From contig DEHX01000171.1 in the NCBI GenBank assembly GCA_002352145.1, positions 1 to 22,444 of the forward strand: a stretch of 22,444 nt of DNA, given 5' to 3'. Shown here piece after piece: positions 1 through 5,700 of the stretch. Position numbers and translations under genes: made by a program. This stretch comes from Chitinophagaceae bacterium UBA2789 (GTDB taxonomy: Bacteria > Bacteroidota > Bacteroidia > Chitinophagales > Chitinophagaceae). The stretch's first letter is position 1. Each line of letters opens with the position of its first letter. Below the pieces are notes generated by a model. That model saw only the letters and a list, made by a program, of their open reading frames with translations, was not told where the DNA came from and did not search any database.

Positions 1-6
1 CCAAGA

Positions 7-39
7 ATCCTTCCGCCGAGTGGTGGAGGGATTTTTTTT
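7..39 (+). terminator. Rho-independent terminator of an upstream gene outside the window
   Basis: Positions 7-17 pair with 22-32 (11 pairs, two of them G-T wobbles) around a four-base GAGT loop, and a run of eight T follows (32-39). This is a clear intrinsic terminator for rightward transcription arriving from outside the window. It isolates the tRNA cluster downstream. Confidence 0.8.
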
Positions 40-56
40 GGTTGCCCTGGTGGTGG

Positions 57-74
57 TCCCGATAGCTATCGGGA
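57..74. repeat. Palindrome TCCCGATAGCTATCGGGA in the D loop of the tRNA remnant
   Basis: This is a perfect 18-bp palindrome. It replaces about two bases of the D loop relative to the intact tRNA-Leu copy. Related CCCGAT/ATCGGG hairpins lie at 86-103 and 574-590. A looser relative, TCCCGA/TCGGGA, lies at 4827-4843. From general experience this type of palindrome is dispersed in Bacteroidota genomes; that was not checked here. Confidence 0.8.
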
Positions 75-85
75 TGGCAGACACG

Positions 86-103
86 TCCCGATTAGAATCG
101 GGA
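86..103. repeat. TCCCGATT/AATCGGGA hairpin replacing the anticodon arm
   Basis: The 8-bp inverted arms flank two bases. The element sits exactly where the intact copy has its 17-nt anticodon stem-loop: both copies read CACG just before and TGGC just after. It belongs to the same family as the palindrome at 57-74. Confidence 0.75.
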
Positions 104-125
104 TGGCTAGTAATGGCCATGTCGG

Positions 126-155
126 TTTGAAAGGCATAGTTCATAAATATTTTTT
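126..155 (+). promoter_or_regulatory. Possible promoter of the intact tRNA-Leu
   Basis: TTTG at 126-129 is followed after 18 bases by TATTTTTT at 148-155, about nine bases before the tRNA. This resembles the Bacteroidota TTTG-N19/21-TAnnTTTG promoter, but the spacing is one base short and the last base of the -7 box does not match. The TTTG comes from the T arm of the tRNA remnant. Confidence 0.3.
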
Positions 156-163
156 ACATCATC

Positions 164-249
164 GCCCTGGTGGTGGAATTGGTAGACACGCAGGACTTAA
201 AATCCTGTGGCCAGCAATGGCCGTATCGGTTCAACTCCGATCCGGGGCA
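164..249 (+). tRNA. tRNA-Leu (anticodon UAA)
   Basis: This is a complete class II tRNA of 86 nt. The acceptor GCCCTGG pairs with CCGGGGC (one T-G wobble). The anticodon stem CAGGA/TCCTG carries loop CTTAAAA, giving UAA. A variable arm GGCCAGCAATGGCC and a T arm ATCGG-TTCAACT-CCGAT follow, with discriminator A. CCA is not encoded. A terminator lies seven bases downstream. It is the only intact copy among three tRNA-Leu segments within the first 600 bases. Several open frames across this region are only translations of the tRNA. Confidence 0.96.
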
Positions 250-255
250 CAACTT

Positions 256-277
256 AAAAGCGACATTTGTCGCTTTT
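256..277 (+). terminator. Terminator of tRNA-Leu
   Basis: AAAAGCGACA (256-265) and TGTCGCTTTT (268-277) are perfect 10-bp arms with a two-base loop. The hairpin is seven bases after the tRNA 3' end. The GIY-YIG start codon is eight bases after the hairpin, so that gene lies just downstream of a terminator. Confidence 0.8.
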
Positions 278-285
278 GTTGTTTT

Positions 286-558
286 ATGTACTTTGTATAT
301 ATCCTTTTCTCGCAAAAGTGTAACCGCTATTATTTCGGATTTTCTGCTGATGTAACAGCCAGGTTTAACAGGCACAATAATGGGATGGTTCCGGCAACAA
401 GAAATTGCCTCCCATATATACTATGTGCTTGTAAGACTTTTGAGAATGAAGCGGAAGCCAGAAAAGAAGAGCTAAGGATAAAAAAACAGAAAAGCAGAAG
501 TTATACAGAATCGCTTATTACGGGTACCTGGCCAACTTATTCAAACGGTTTACCGTAA
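286..558 (+). CDS. GIY-YIG nuclease superfamily protein (short, tRNA-linked)
   Basis: The 90-residue product starts MYFVYILFSQ. The GIY half-motif is VYI (residues 4-6) and the YIG half-motif is YFG (16-18). They are followed by R26, H30-N31-N32-G33 and E61/E62 with K66-K67, in the order seen in small stand-alone GIY-YIG proteins (UPF0213/YhbQ-like). These are predicted metal-dependent nucleases whose role is usually unknown. The ATG at 286 is preferred because upstream in-frame codons lie inside the tRNA; the open frame extends to 103 only because the tRNA has no stop in that frame. The gene sits between an intact tRNA-Leu and a 3' tRNA-Leu remnant, and I see no promoter of its own. G to F in YIG is a mild deviation, so activity is uncertain. 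A selfish, homing-type role is inference. Confidence 0.75.
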   Translation: MYFVYILFSQKCNRYYFGFSADVTARFNRHNNGMVPATRNCLPYILCACKTFENEAEARKEELRIKKQKSRSYTESLITGTWPTYSNGLP

Positions 559-599
559 GCCAGCAATGGCCTACCCCGATGCAATCGGGGTCCGGGGCA
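559..599 (+). pseudogene. 3' tRNA-Leu remnant with T arm replaced by a hairpin
   Basis: GCCAGCAATGGCC (559-571) is identical to the variable arm of the intact copy (210-222). TCCGGGGCA (591-599) is identical to its 3' acceptor end, and the flank CTTAAAAGCGA continues the match to the intact copy's flank. Between them the T arm is replaced by CCCCGAT-GCA-ATCGGGG (574-590). That is also 17 nt and can be read as a 5-bp stem with a 7-base loop, but it lacks the TTC loop sequence. The 5' half of the tRNA is absent. The GIY-YIG gene ends one base before it. Confidence 0.78.
574..590. repeat. CCCCGAT/ATCGGGG hairpin in the T-arm position
   Basis: Seven-base perfect inverted arms surround GCA. It is the third member of the CCCGAT/ATCGGG hairpin family in the tRNA-Leu cluster, and it sits exactly at the T-arm boundaries of the remnant. 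Confidence 0.72.
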
Positions 600-605
600 C
601 TACTT

Positions 606-636
606 AAAAGCGATTCAATATTGAATAGCTTTTTTT
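606..636 (+). terminator. Terminator after the 3' tRNA-Leu remnant
   Basis: AAAAGC (606-611) pairs with GCTTTT (628-633). The inner perfect palindrome ATTCAATATTGAAT (613-626) extends the stem past one mismatch, and a T run follows. The first bases match the flank of the intact tRNA (AAAAGCGA), so this probably derives from a duplicated tRNA-Leu terminator. It would end GIY-YIG transcription. Confidence 0.65.
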
Positions 637-641
637 ATTTG

Positions 642-649
642 TAGATTTG
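642..649 (+). promoter_or_regulatory. -7 promoter box for the DUF2130 gene
   Basis: TAGATTTG matches the Bacteroidota -7 consensus TAnnTTTG and lies 20 bases before the ATG at 670. No convincing TTTG is seen at the -33 position; that stretch is the preceding terminator. Confidence 0.45.
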
Positions 650-669
650 AAACAAAGCATATTGTATCA

Positions 670-1863
670 ATGGCAACAGAAATCAAATGCCCTAATTGTG
701 GCCACGAATTTGAGCCCAGCGACAGCATACGGGAAGAAGTGCAAAAAGAACTGCGCAGTAAAATGAGCGAATGGCAGAAGCAGCAACAGCTGAAGTTTGA
801 AGCCCAATTGCTGGAAGAAAAAAAGAAAACACAAAAAGAAACCGAAGAACTGATCCGTAAATCGATTTCAGCAGATTTTGAACATAAACTGCAGATCGCT
901 GAAAAAAATAATAAAGAATATGAGGAGAAACTAAAACAGGCAAGGGAGCAGCAACTGGAATTTCTGAAGAAAGAACAGGAGTTGAAAAATAAAGAAGCAG
1001 AACTGGAACTCTCTGTTCAAAAGAAACTACAGGAAGAGAGAGAAAAACTGGCTGGTGAAATCCGTAAACTGGAGGAACAAAGAATTGCTGCTAAAGAAAC
1101 TGAGTTTCAGCTTCGCCTGAAGGAAATGGAAGAGAAACTGGAGGCCCAGAAAAAACTGGCGGAAGAAATGAAACGCAAAGCGGAGCAAGGTTCTATGCAA
1201 TCCCAGGGCGAGTCACAGGAACTGCTGCTGGAAGAATTACTGAAAACTTCCTTCCCATTCGATGTAATTACAGAAGTAGGGAAAGGTGTCCGGGGGGCTG
1301 ATTGTATCCAAATAGTAAGGAATGGTTTTGGCCAGGAATGCGGCAAAATCATTTTTGAAAGCAAGCGGACAAAGGATTTTGCCAACGACTGGATTGAAAA
1401 ACTTAAGGCCGATATGCGCAGCCAGGGAGCAGATGTGGCAGTGATCGTTACACAGGCACTGCCCAAGGACATGAACAGTTTTGGCGAAAAAGACGGTGTC
1501 TGGATCTGCTCTTTTAACGAAGTAAAGCCGGTAGTTCACATGCTGAGAGATGCTGTTATCAAAATTTATAATGCAACAAGGAGCCAGGAAAACAAAGGCG
1601 ACAAAATGCACTTACTGTACGACTACCTGACCAGCCGTGAATTTGCCGAGCAATGGGCGGCTATCAGGGAGGGTTTTATGAGTATGAAGATATCCATCCA
1701 GAAAGAAAGAGACCAGATGGAAAAATTGTGGAAAGCGAGGGAAAAGCAGCTGGAAAAAGTACTCCTCAATGCAGCGCATATCCGTGGTTCCATTGAAGGC
1801 ATTTCAGGAACAGATGTTGATCTGAATTTACTCGAAAATAGAGAAGAGGGTGAGGAATCATGA
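670..1863 (+). CDS. DUF2130 domain-containing coiled-coil protein
   Basis: The 397-residue soluble protein begins with a single zinc-ribbon-like half CPNCGHEF (residues 7-14). A long, highly charged Glu/Lys coiled coil follows (about 20-175). The C-terminal globular domain matches the DUF2130/COG4487 family, whose function is unknown. That domain has D198, G209-A-D211 and E230-S-K232 followed by RTKDF, an arrangement that looks like a PD-(D/E)xK nuclease core; this is my inference from the motif pattern. A second helical region covers about 310-370 and an acidic tail ends the protein. The ATG at 670 has a good -7 box upstream. The gene converges on the phosphopantetheinyl transferase with a 6-bp overlap of the stop codons. 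Confidence 0.85.
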   Translation: MATEIKCPNCGHEFEPSDSIREEVQKELRSKMSEWQKQQQLKFEAQLLEEKKKTQKETEELIRKSISADFEHKLQIAEKNNKEYEEKLKQAREQQLEFLKKEQELKNKEAELELSVQKKLQEEREKLAGEIRKLEEQRIAAKETEFQLRLKEMEEKLEAQKKLAEEMKRKAEQGSMQSQGESQELLLEELLKTSFPFDVITEVGKGVRGADCIQIVRNGFGQECGKIIFESKRTKDFANDWIEKLKADMRSQGADVAVIVTQALPKDMNSFGEKDGVWICSFNEVKPVVHMLRDAVIKIYNATRSQENKGDKMHLLYDYLTSREFAEQWAAIREGFMSMKISIQKERDQMEKLWKAREKQLEKVLLNAAHIRGSIEGISGTDVDLNLLENREEGEES

Positions 1864-2475
1864 TACTACCCATGCCAGCACCAAGCCATCAAAATGCCGG
1901 TAATGAATGACCAGGTCTGATTCATTCTTTGCAAAAAAGCAATCGATGGTTTGTTTTTCCTCCTGCAGATTGAATAGTTGAATATGTTGCCGAAAATCTA
2001 CCCCACCGGCTCCATACCATTTAAAAATTGATTCCTTGGCTGACCAGAAAAGAGTCGGTAATCTGAAGTCAGGAGTCTTAAATTCATCTAAAAATTGTTC
2101 CCTCTCCTTATCGGACAAAAACTTATTCTGAATGTTCAGAATTTTCACCACAGGTTCCTCCACATCTACTCCTACCCTGTTTGTACTGCTAACAATTGCG
2201 GCTGCATAATCACCACAGTGCGAAATGGAAAAATGATACCGCTCATCCGGCAGATAGGGCTTGCGAGTATCGGCGATTTGAATAAGCTTGTAAGGGAAAT
2301 CCGGGAAGAGATATTGCAATAGAAAACGACCCGCAAGGTGTTGCAGCCTTTTGTGCGGATGCGTAACCTCCCGATGCTGAGGCACATTACCTTTAAAGAA
2401 ATCTTCTGTTTCTTCGATCTTCCAGACTCCCAGCCTTGTGTATTCGTTGATTTGATGTTGAAAAAAAACCGGCAT
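1858..2475 (-). CDS. 4'-phosphopantetheinyl transferase superfamily protein
   Basis: The 205-residue enzyme is predicted to move the 4'-phosphopantetheine arm of CoA onto a serine of a carrier protein. Sfp/AcpT-type hallmarks are visible: LAGR (47-50), RKPYLP (71-76), FSISHCGDY (82-90), GVDVE (102-106, the metal-binding Asp/Glu pair) and WSAKESIFKWYG (144-155, with K147 and E148). The length fits the compact one-chain AcpT/HetI-like branch. No polyketide or peptide synthase lies nearby, so the likely substrate is an acyl carrier protein encoded elsewhere. The start is ATG at 2475, 49 bp from the divergent dCTP deaminase gene. The stop codon lies in the palindrome TCATGA shared with the convergent DUF2130 gene. 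Confidence 0.9.
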   Translation of the reverse strand: MPVFFQHQINEYTRLGVWKIEETEDFFKGNVPQHREVTHPHKRLQHLAGRFLLQYLFPDFPYKLIQIADTRKPYLPDERYHFSISHCGDYAAAIVSSTNRVGVDVEEPVVKILNIQNKFLSDKEREQFLDEFKTPDFRLPTLFWSAKESIFKWYGAGGVDFRQHIQLFNLQEEKQTIDCFFAKNESDLVIHYRHFDGLVLAWVVS

Positions 2476-2493
2476 TCGTCAGCTTTTCCTTTT

Positions 2494-2500
2494 TACTTTG
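2494..2500 (+). promoter_or_regulatory. -7-like promoter box for dcd
   Basis: TACTTTG, followed by C, is a one-base-shorter version of TAnnTTTG. It lies 24 bases before the dcd ATG, within the 49-bp divergent gap to the phosphopantetheinyl transferase gene. No clear -33 element is seen. Confidence 0.4.
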
Positions 2501-2524
2501 CTCATTACAAAACGAAGATAGACA

Positions 2525-3061
2525 ATGATACTTTCTGATACCCGGATACTGGAAGAAATAGAAAAAGGTACCATCAAAATAACCCCTTACGACAGAGATT
2601 GCCTGGGCAGCAATTCCTATGATGTACACCTGGGTAAAACGCTGGCAACATATAAGGAACATATCCTCGATGCCAAAAAACACAACCAAATCGAATACTT
2701 TGAAATCCCTGATGAAGGATTTGTATTATACCCGCATATTTTTTATCTCGGCGTAACAGAAGAATATACCGAAACCCATGCTCATGTTCCCTTCCTTGAA
2801 GGGAAATCATCGACCGGCCGGTTAGGCATCGACATTCACGCCACGGCTGGCAAGGGCGATGTAGGTTTTTGCGGCAACTGGACGCTGGAAATATCCGTAA
2901 AGCAACCGGTAAAGGTTTACAAGGGCATGCCTATCGGGCAATTAATATACTTCCCGGTTGATGGTGAAATAGAGATCGCTTACAATAAAAAGAAAAACTC
3001 CAAGTACAGCAACCAGCCCGACAGACCGATTGAGAGCATGATGTGGAAGAATAAATTTTAA
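2525..3061 (+). CDS. dcd: dCTP deaminase
   Basis: The 178-residue enzyme deaminates dCTP to dUTP, supplying dUMP for thymidylate synthesis in the cytosol. The N-terminal MILSD motif, GSNSYDVHLG (28-37), the nucleotide-binding GKSSTGRLGI (93-102), HATAG (105-109) and GFCGNWTLE with catalytic E122 are all in the expected order. GMPIGQL follows near residue 134. The length fits the bacterial homotrimeric Dcd family. It is monocistronic here: a promoter-like box precedes it and a leftward gene lies downstream. Whether it is mono- or bifunctional (deaminase plus dUTPase) cannot be settled from the sequence alone. Confidence 0.93.
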   Translation: MILSDTRILEEIEKGTIKITPYDRDCLGSNSYDVHLGKTLATYKEHILDAKKHNQIEYFEIPDEGFVLYPHIFYLGVTEEYTETHAHVPFLEGKSSTGRLGIDIHATAGKGDVGFCGNWTLEISVKQPVKVYKGMPIGQLIYFPVDGEIEIAYNKKKNSKYSNQPDRPIESMMWKNKF

Positions 3062-3104
3062 ATGCTGATTAGACTGAATAAACCGGGCCTTTACCAAAGA
3101 ACAA

Positions 3105-3578
3105 TCACCTGTTCAGCTGCCAGATCGAGTAATTGAGAATAGTGGCAAAACTCACCCAGCTGATATAAGGCACCAGCAACCAGGCCGCCGTTTTATTCAC
3201 CTGCACAAAAGCAAAAATGGTCAGCAAAATAAAAAACCACATAGCTATTATTTCAACCAACGCCCAACCCGGCTGCTGCAGGTTGAAAAAGATAAAAGAC
3301 CAGAAAAAATTCAAAATCAGCTGAACGGAAAATAAGGCGATAGCAATTTTTTTAAGCTCTTCACTGGTATCTTCTTTCCACACAAGAAAAAGAGCAATGC
3401 CCATCATTATATATAAAGTAGTCCACACCGGGCCAAATACCCAGTTGGGCGGGTTCCATGAAGGTTTATTAATAGTTTGATACCAGCTGTCAACGCCGGT
3501 AATAGTAAAGAATCCGCTTGCTCCTCCAACCAGCAACGGTATTGCAATAGCTACTATTCCCTTTACAATATTGCTCAT
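3105..3578 (-). CDS. TspO/MBR family tryptophan-rich sensory protein
   Basis: The 157-residue inner-membrane protein has five predicted transmembrane helices. The family signature KPSWNPPNWVFGPVWT (38-53) is present, followed by LYIMMGIALFLVW, a FFWSFIFF segment and an aromatic-rich final helix (WVSFATILNYSIWQLN). TspO proteins bind porphyrins and cholesterol-like ligands and are linked to stress or redox responses. The gene lies 30 bp downstream of the DUF3810 gene on the same strand and may be co-transcribed with it. No tetrapyrrole gene is nearby. Confidence 0.92.
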   Translation of the reverse strand: MSNIVKGIVAIAIPLLVGGASGFFTITGVDSWYQTINKPSWNPPNWVFGPVWTTLYIMMGIALFLVWKEDTSEELKKIAIALFSVQLILNFFWSFIFFNLQQPGWALVEIIAMWFFILLTIFAFVQVNKTAAWLLVPYISWVSFATILNYSIWQLNR

Positions 3579-3608
3579 TAAACAATAACAAATTGGGCTT
3601 TGAAATGT

Positions 3609-4721
3609 TTAAAGCGCTTCAATGCCGTATTTCTTGTAATATGCAATCAGCCAGGCCACTACTTCATTATAACTTCTTTTGCCGGCAGGCTGATTGTTGG
3701 CCTTAAGAAAATGCCCGTAGCCCCACATCACAAGATCTTCAATGGGATTGTTGTATTTTTTGTAGAAATCTCTGAATTCCTTTTGATCTTTTTTTACCTG
3801 CGGATGGGCTAGTTCCTGGATTAATTTTCCCAGTGTTGTATCCCGCCTAAAAACTTCCACGATTGCATAGTTATACATGTCATAATACATCGAATAACGA
3901 AAAGCATTGTTTTCGTATGAGCGGCAGGCAAGATAAGCTGCAAAATTTGCTTCGTTTTCTTTGGCATAGCCCAGCTGATGGGCGATTTCATGTGAGGTAA
4001 CAAATGGCTCCATGAACCTTGGTATCGTGGTATTAACCTGTCCCTCTCCGGAAAACGGGTTGTAGTATCCCTGGAATCCAAGATAGTTGCCCAGGTAACT
4101 AAAAAGCGAGGGTTTCACAGACCGGGAACTGTATTGAAGGAATTTATGGTTGGATGCGGCTGATTCGTAAGCCTTGTGGGCACTGGCGAACAGGTCCCTT
4201 TTACGGTTAAATGAATCCCGCTGTGCCGGGGTTACAAATGCAGCATAATGATTCACCTTTTGCTGAAGTGTTCTTGTCAATGTATCAAGATCGGTTAAAG
4301 AATACTGTTTCACTTCCAGCTGCAACTGGCGGGCTATCCCTACCCGGTTATAATTCAACCCCCATAAAAGGTTGAAAAAAACATACACAAACAGCACAAA
4401 GAAGATGAACTGCTGCATGGCGATAACGAAATACTGCCTTGTCAACCGGCGCTGAAAAAGGTATTTGAAAAATTTAAAGGTTCGGAAAATAATAACCAAT
4501 ACAAGGAACCCATAAAAAATATCCCCCACACTAAAAGGTATCCAGCCAAATAAAATCCGCTGTATTTTCGAAATAAGCGGGTAAATACCGTAGCTGTAGT
4601 TTCTTTCTACCCAGCCGGGATACCAGGATGCCCATTTGATCAGGATTGTAAGGATAATAAGGACTACCCAGCTCCAGCTTTTCATCAGTCGGGCGAACAA
4701 TCGGGTAAGAAATTGCTGCAA
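3609..4721 (-). CDS. DUF3810 membrane protein with HExxH metalloprotease motif
   Basis: The 370-residue protein matches DUF3810, which is common in Bacteroidota. Three N-terminal transmembrane helices (about 18-35, 65-82 and 100-122) precede a large domain. That domain contains SHEIAHQLG (243-251) and NEANFAAYL, so H244, H248 and E257 form an HExxH-x8-E zincin-type zinc site; E245 would be the catalytic base. A membrane-anchored zinc peptidase is therefore likely, but the substrate is unknown. The open frame starts at TTG (4721). An in-frame ATG at 4682 (residue 14, MKSWSW) just before the first helix is an equally plausible start. TspO follows on the same strand. Confidence 0.85.
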   Translation of the reverse strand: MQQFLTRLFARLMKSWSWVVLIILTILIKWASWYPGWVERNYSYGIYPLISKIQRILFGWIPFSVGDIFYGFLVLVIIFRTFKFFKYLFQRRLTRQYFVIAMQQFIFFVLFVYVFFNLLWGLNYNRVGIARQLQLEVKQYSLTDLDTLTRTLQQKVNHYAAFVTPAQRDSFNRKRDLFASAHKAYESAASNHKFLQYSSRSVKPSLFSYLGNYLGFQGYYNPFSGEGQVNTTIPRFMEPFVTSHEIAHQLGYAKENEANFAAYLACRSYENNAFRYSMYYDMYNYAIVEVFRRDTTLGKLIQELAHPQVKKDQKEFRDFYKKYNNPIEDLVMWGYGHFLKANNQPAGKRSYNEVVAWLIAYYKKYGIEAL

Positions 4722-4815
4722 GTGATTAGTTATTAGGGTGTAAGAATGGCGGCTAAAGTACCCAATTTTCGATAAAAAATCTCAAATTCAACACTTCTGT
4801 TTATGTATTTTACCC

Positions 4816-4843
4816 TACCTTTGCACTCCCGAAAAAGTCGGGA
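4816..4843 (+). promoter_or_regulatory. Promoter box and 5' hairpin of the yceD-rpmF-plsX operon
   Basis: TACCTTTG at 4816-4823 is a perfect -7 box; no clean TTTG is seen upstream. It runs into GCACTCCC, the same initial sequence as in the tRNA-Lys promoter. TCCCGA (4827-4832) and TCGGGA (4838-4843) form a 6-bp hairpin. It would lie at the extreme 5' end of the mRNA, with its left arm at about the start site. Confidence 0.6.
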
Positions 4844-4859
4844 CTTTAAAAGTTGACAA

Positions 4860-5405
4860 ATGAGCCGTCGCCGGGAGTTTGAGATTGCTTTTGTGGGATT
4901 AAAGCCCGGTGTTCATGAGTACAACTATTCGATTGACGATAAGTTCTTTGAGCCTTTTCAACAACAGGATTTCCACAACTGCAAAGCTAATATCAGGCTG
5001 CTGCTGGATAAAAAAAGCAGCTTCATGATGCTCAAATTTGAAATTGGTGGCACCCTGGAAGTAACCTGTGACCGGTGCAACAATAACCTGCCGCTGGAAT
5101 TATGGGATGAGTTCAACATCACGGTAAAGATGGTGGAAGAACCAGAACTAATGAATGACCAGGAAGATGATCCGGATGTGTATTATATCAGCCGCGGCGA
5201 AAGCCACCTGGATGTAGCCAACTGGATCTACGAATTCATTAACCTGACCATTCCAATGCAAAAGGTTTGTGAATTTGAAAAAATGGATGGCCCTCATTGT
5301 AACCCTGCAGCGCTGGATGTATTGAAAAAAATGGAGCCAAATGAAAAGGAAAGCAAAGAAAACCCCATCTGGAAGGGGTTAGAAAAGTTTAAAGATTTAG
5401 ATTAA
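4860..5405 (+). CDS. yceD: YceD family (DUF177) protein
   Basis: The 181-residue protein belongs to the YceD/DUF177 family, which almost always precedes rpmF. In E. coli and plants the family is tied to 23S rRNA accumulation or processing. The conserved core LEVTCDRCNNNLPLEL (66-81) carries C70 and C73. Two more cysteines, C137 and C147, lie in a C-terminal VCEFEKMDGPHC segment and could complete a metal site (inference). A middle acidic stretch (93-107) and a lysine-rich tail are present. The ATG at 4860 is 37 bases after a perfect -7 box. It is the first gene of yceD-rpmF-plsX. Confidence 0.88.
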   Translation: MSRRREFEIAFVGLKPGVHEYNYSIDDKFFEPFQQQDFHNCKANIRLLLDKKSSFMMLKFEIGGTLEVTCDRCNNNLPLELWDEFNITVKMVEEPELMNDQEDDPDVYYISRGESHLDVANWIYEFINLTIPMQKVCEFEKMDGPHCNPAALDVLKKMEPNEKESKENPIWKGLEKFKDLD

Positions 5406-5423
5406 CGTATTAATATTTGAGTT

Positions 5424-5618
5424 ATGCCAAATCCGAAACGCAGACATAGTCAGCAAAGAAGTGCAAAGCGCAGAACGCATTATAAGGCTACTTCTGCAAC
5501 ATTATCGACCGACAGCACAACAGGTGAAACACACCTGCGTCACCGTGCACATGTTAGTGAGGGAAAGCTCTACTACAAAGGAAAAGTGGTAGCAGAAAAA
5601 TCTCCGGTTAACAAATAA
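5424..5618 (+). CDS. rpmF: 50S ribosomal protein L32
   Basis: The 64-residue ribosomal protein has the typical start MPNPKRRHSQQRSAKRRTHY and a C-terminal GKLYYKGKVV segment. The usual zinc-binding CxxC pairs of many L32 proteins are missing. The region reads LSTDSTTGETHLRHRAH, so this is the cysteine-free form, as in E. coli. It lies 18 bp after yceD and 82 bp before plsX, in the conserved order. Confidence 0.95.
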   Translation: MPNPKRRHSQQRSAKRRTHYKATSATLSTDSTTGETHLRHRAHVSEGKLYYKGKVVAEKSPVNK

Positions 5619-5635
5619 ATTCAACGAATACTGTT

Positions 5636-5685
5636 CAAATTCCAAATCCGGCGGATCTTTTAATTCTGCAGGGATTTGGAATTTG
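5636..5685. repeat. 14-bp inverted repeat between rpmF and plsX
   Basis: CAAATTCCAAATCC (5636-5649) and GGATTTGGAATTTG (5672-5685) are perfect inverted arms around a 22-base loop. The structure fills most of the 82-bp gap and ends 15 bases before the plsX ATG. There is no T run directly after it, so it does not look like a classic terminator. It may be an mRNA processing or stability element, or a protein-binding site (inference). Confidence 0.7.
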
Positions 5686-5700
5686 CTATTTTAGAATTTT

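Larger units (their letters stand above)
44..130 (+). pseudogene. 5' tRNA-Leu remnant with two hairpin substitutions
   Basis: The first 13 bases are identical to the start of the intact tRNA-Leu at 164. The order of tRNA parts is then kept: D-arm flank (GGCAGACACG against GGTAGACACG), variable-arm sequence (GGCTAGTAATGGCC against GGCCAGCAATGGCC) and the start of the T arm (TCGGTTT). The D loop contains an 18-bp perfect palindrome at 57-74. The anticodon arm is replaced by a similar hairpin at 86-103, so there is no anticodon. The 3' half of the T arm and the 3' acceptor strand are missing. It cannot give a working tRNA. Confidence 0.78.

Noticed and set aside
57..103. Short CRISPR-like repeats
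   Set aside because: Two related palindromes occur only 11 bases apart and differ in the centre; there are no regular spacers and no cas genes.
103..375. Open frames through the tRNA-Leu region, including a 61-residue frame at 170 and the 61-residue N-terminal extension of the GIY-YIG frame
   Set aside because: They are translations of the tRNA gene (peptides such as MVELVDTQDLKS); the tRNA structure explains the bases, so the GIY-YIG protein is taken to start at 286.
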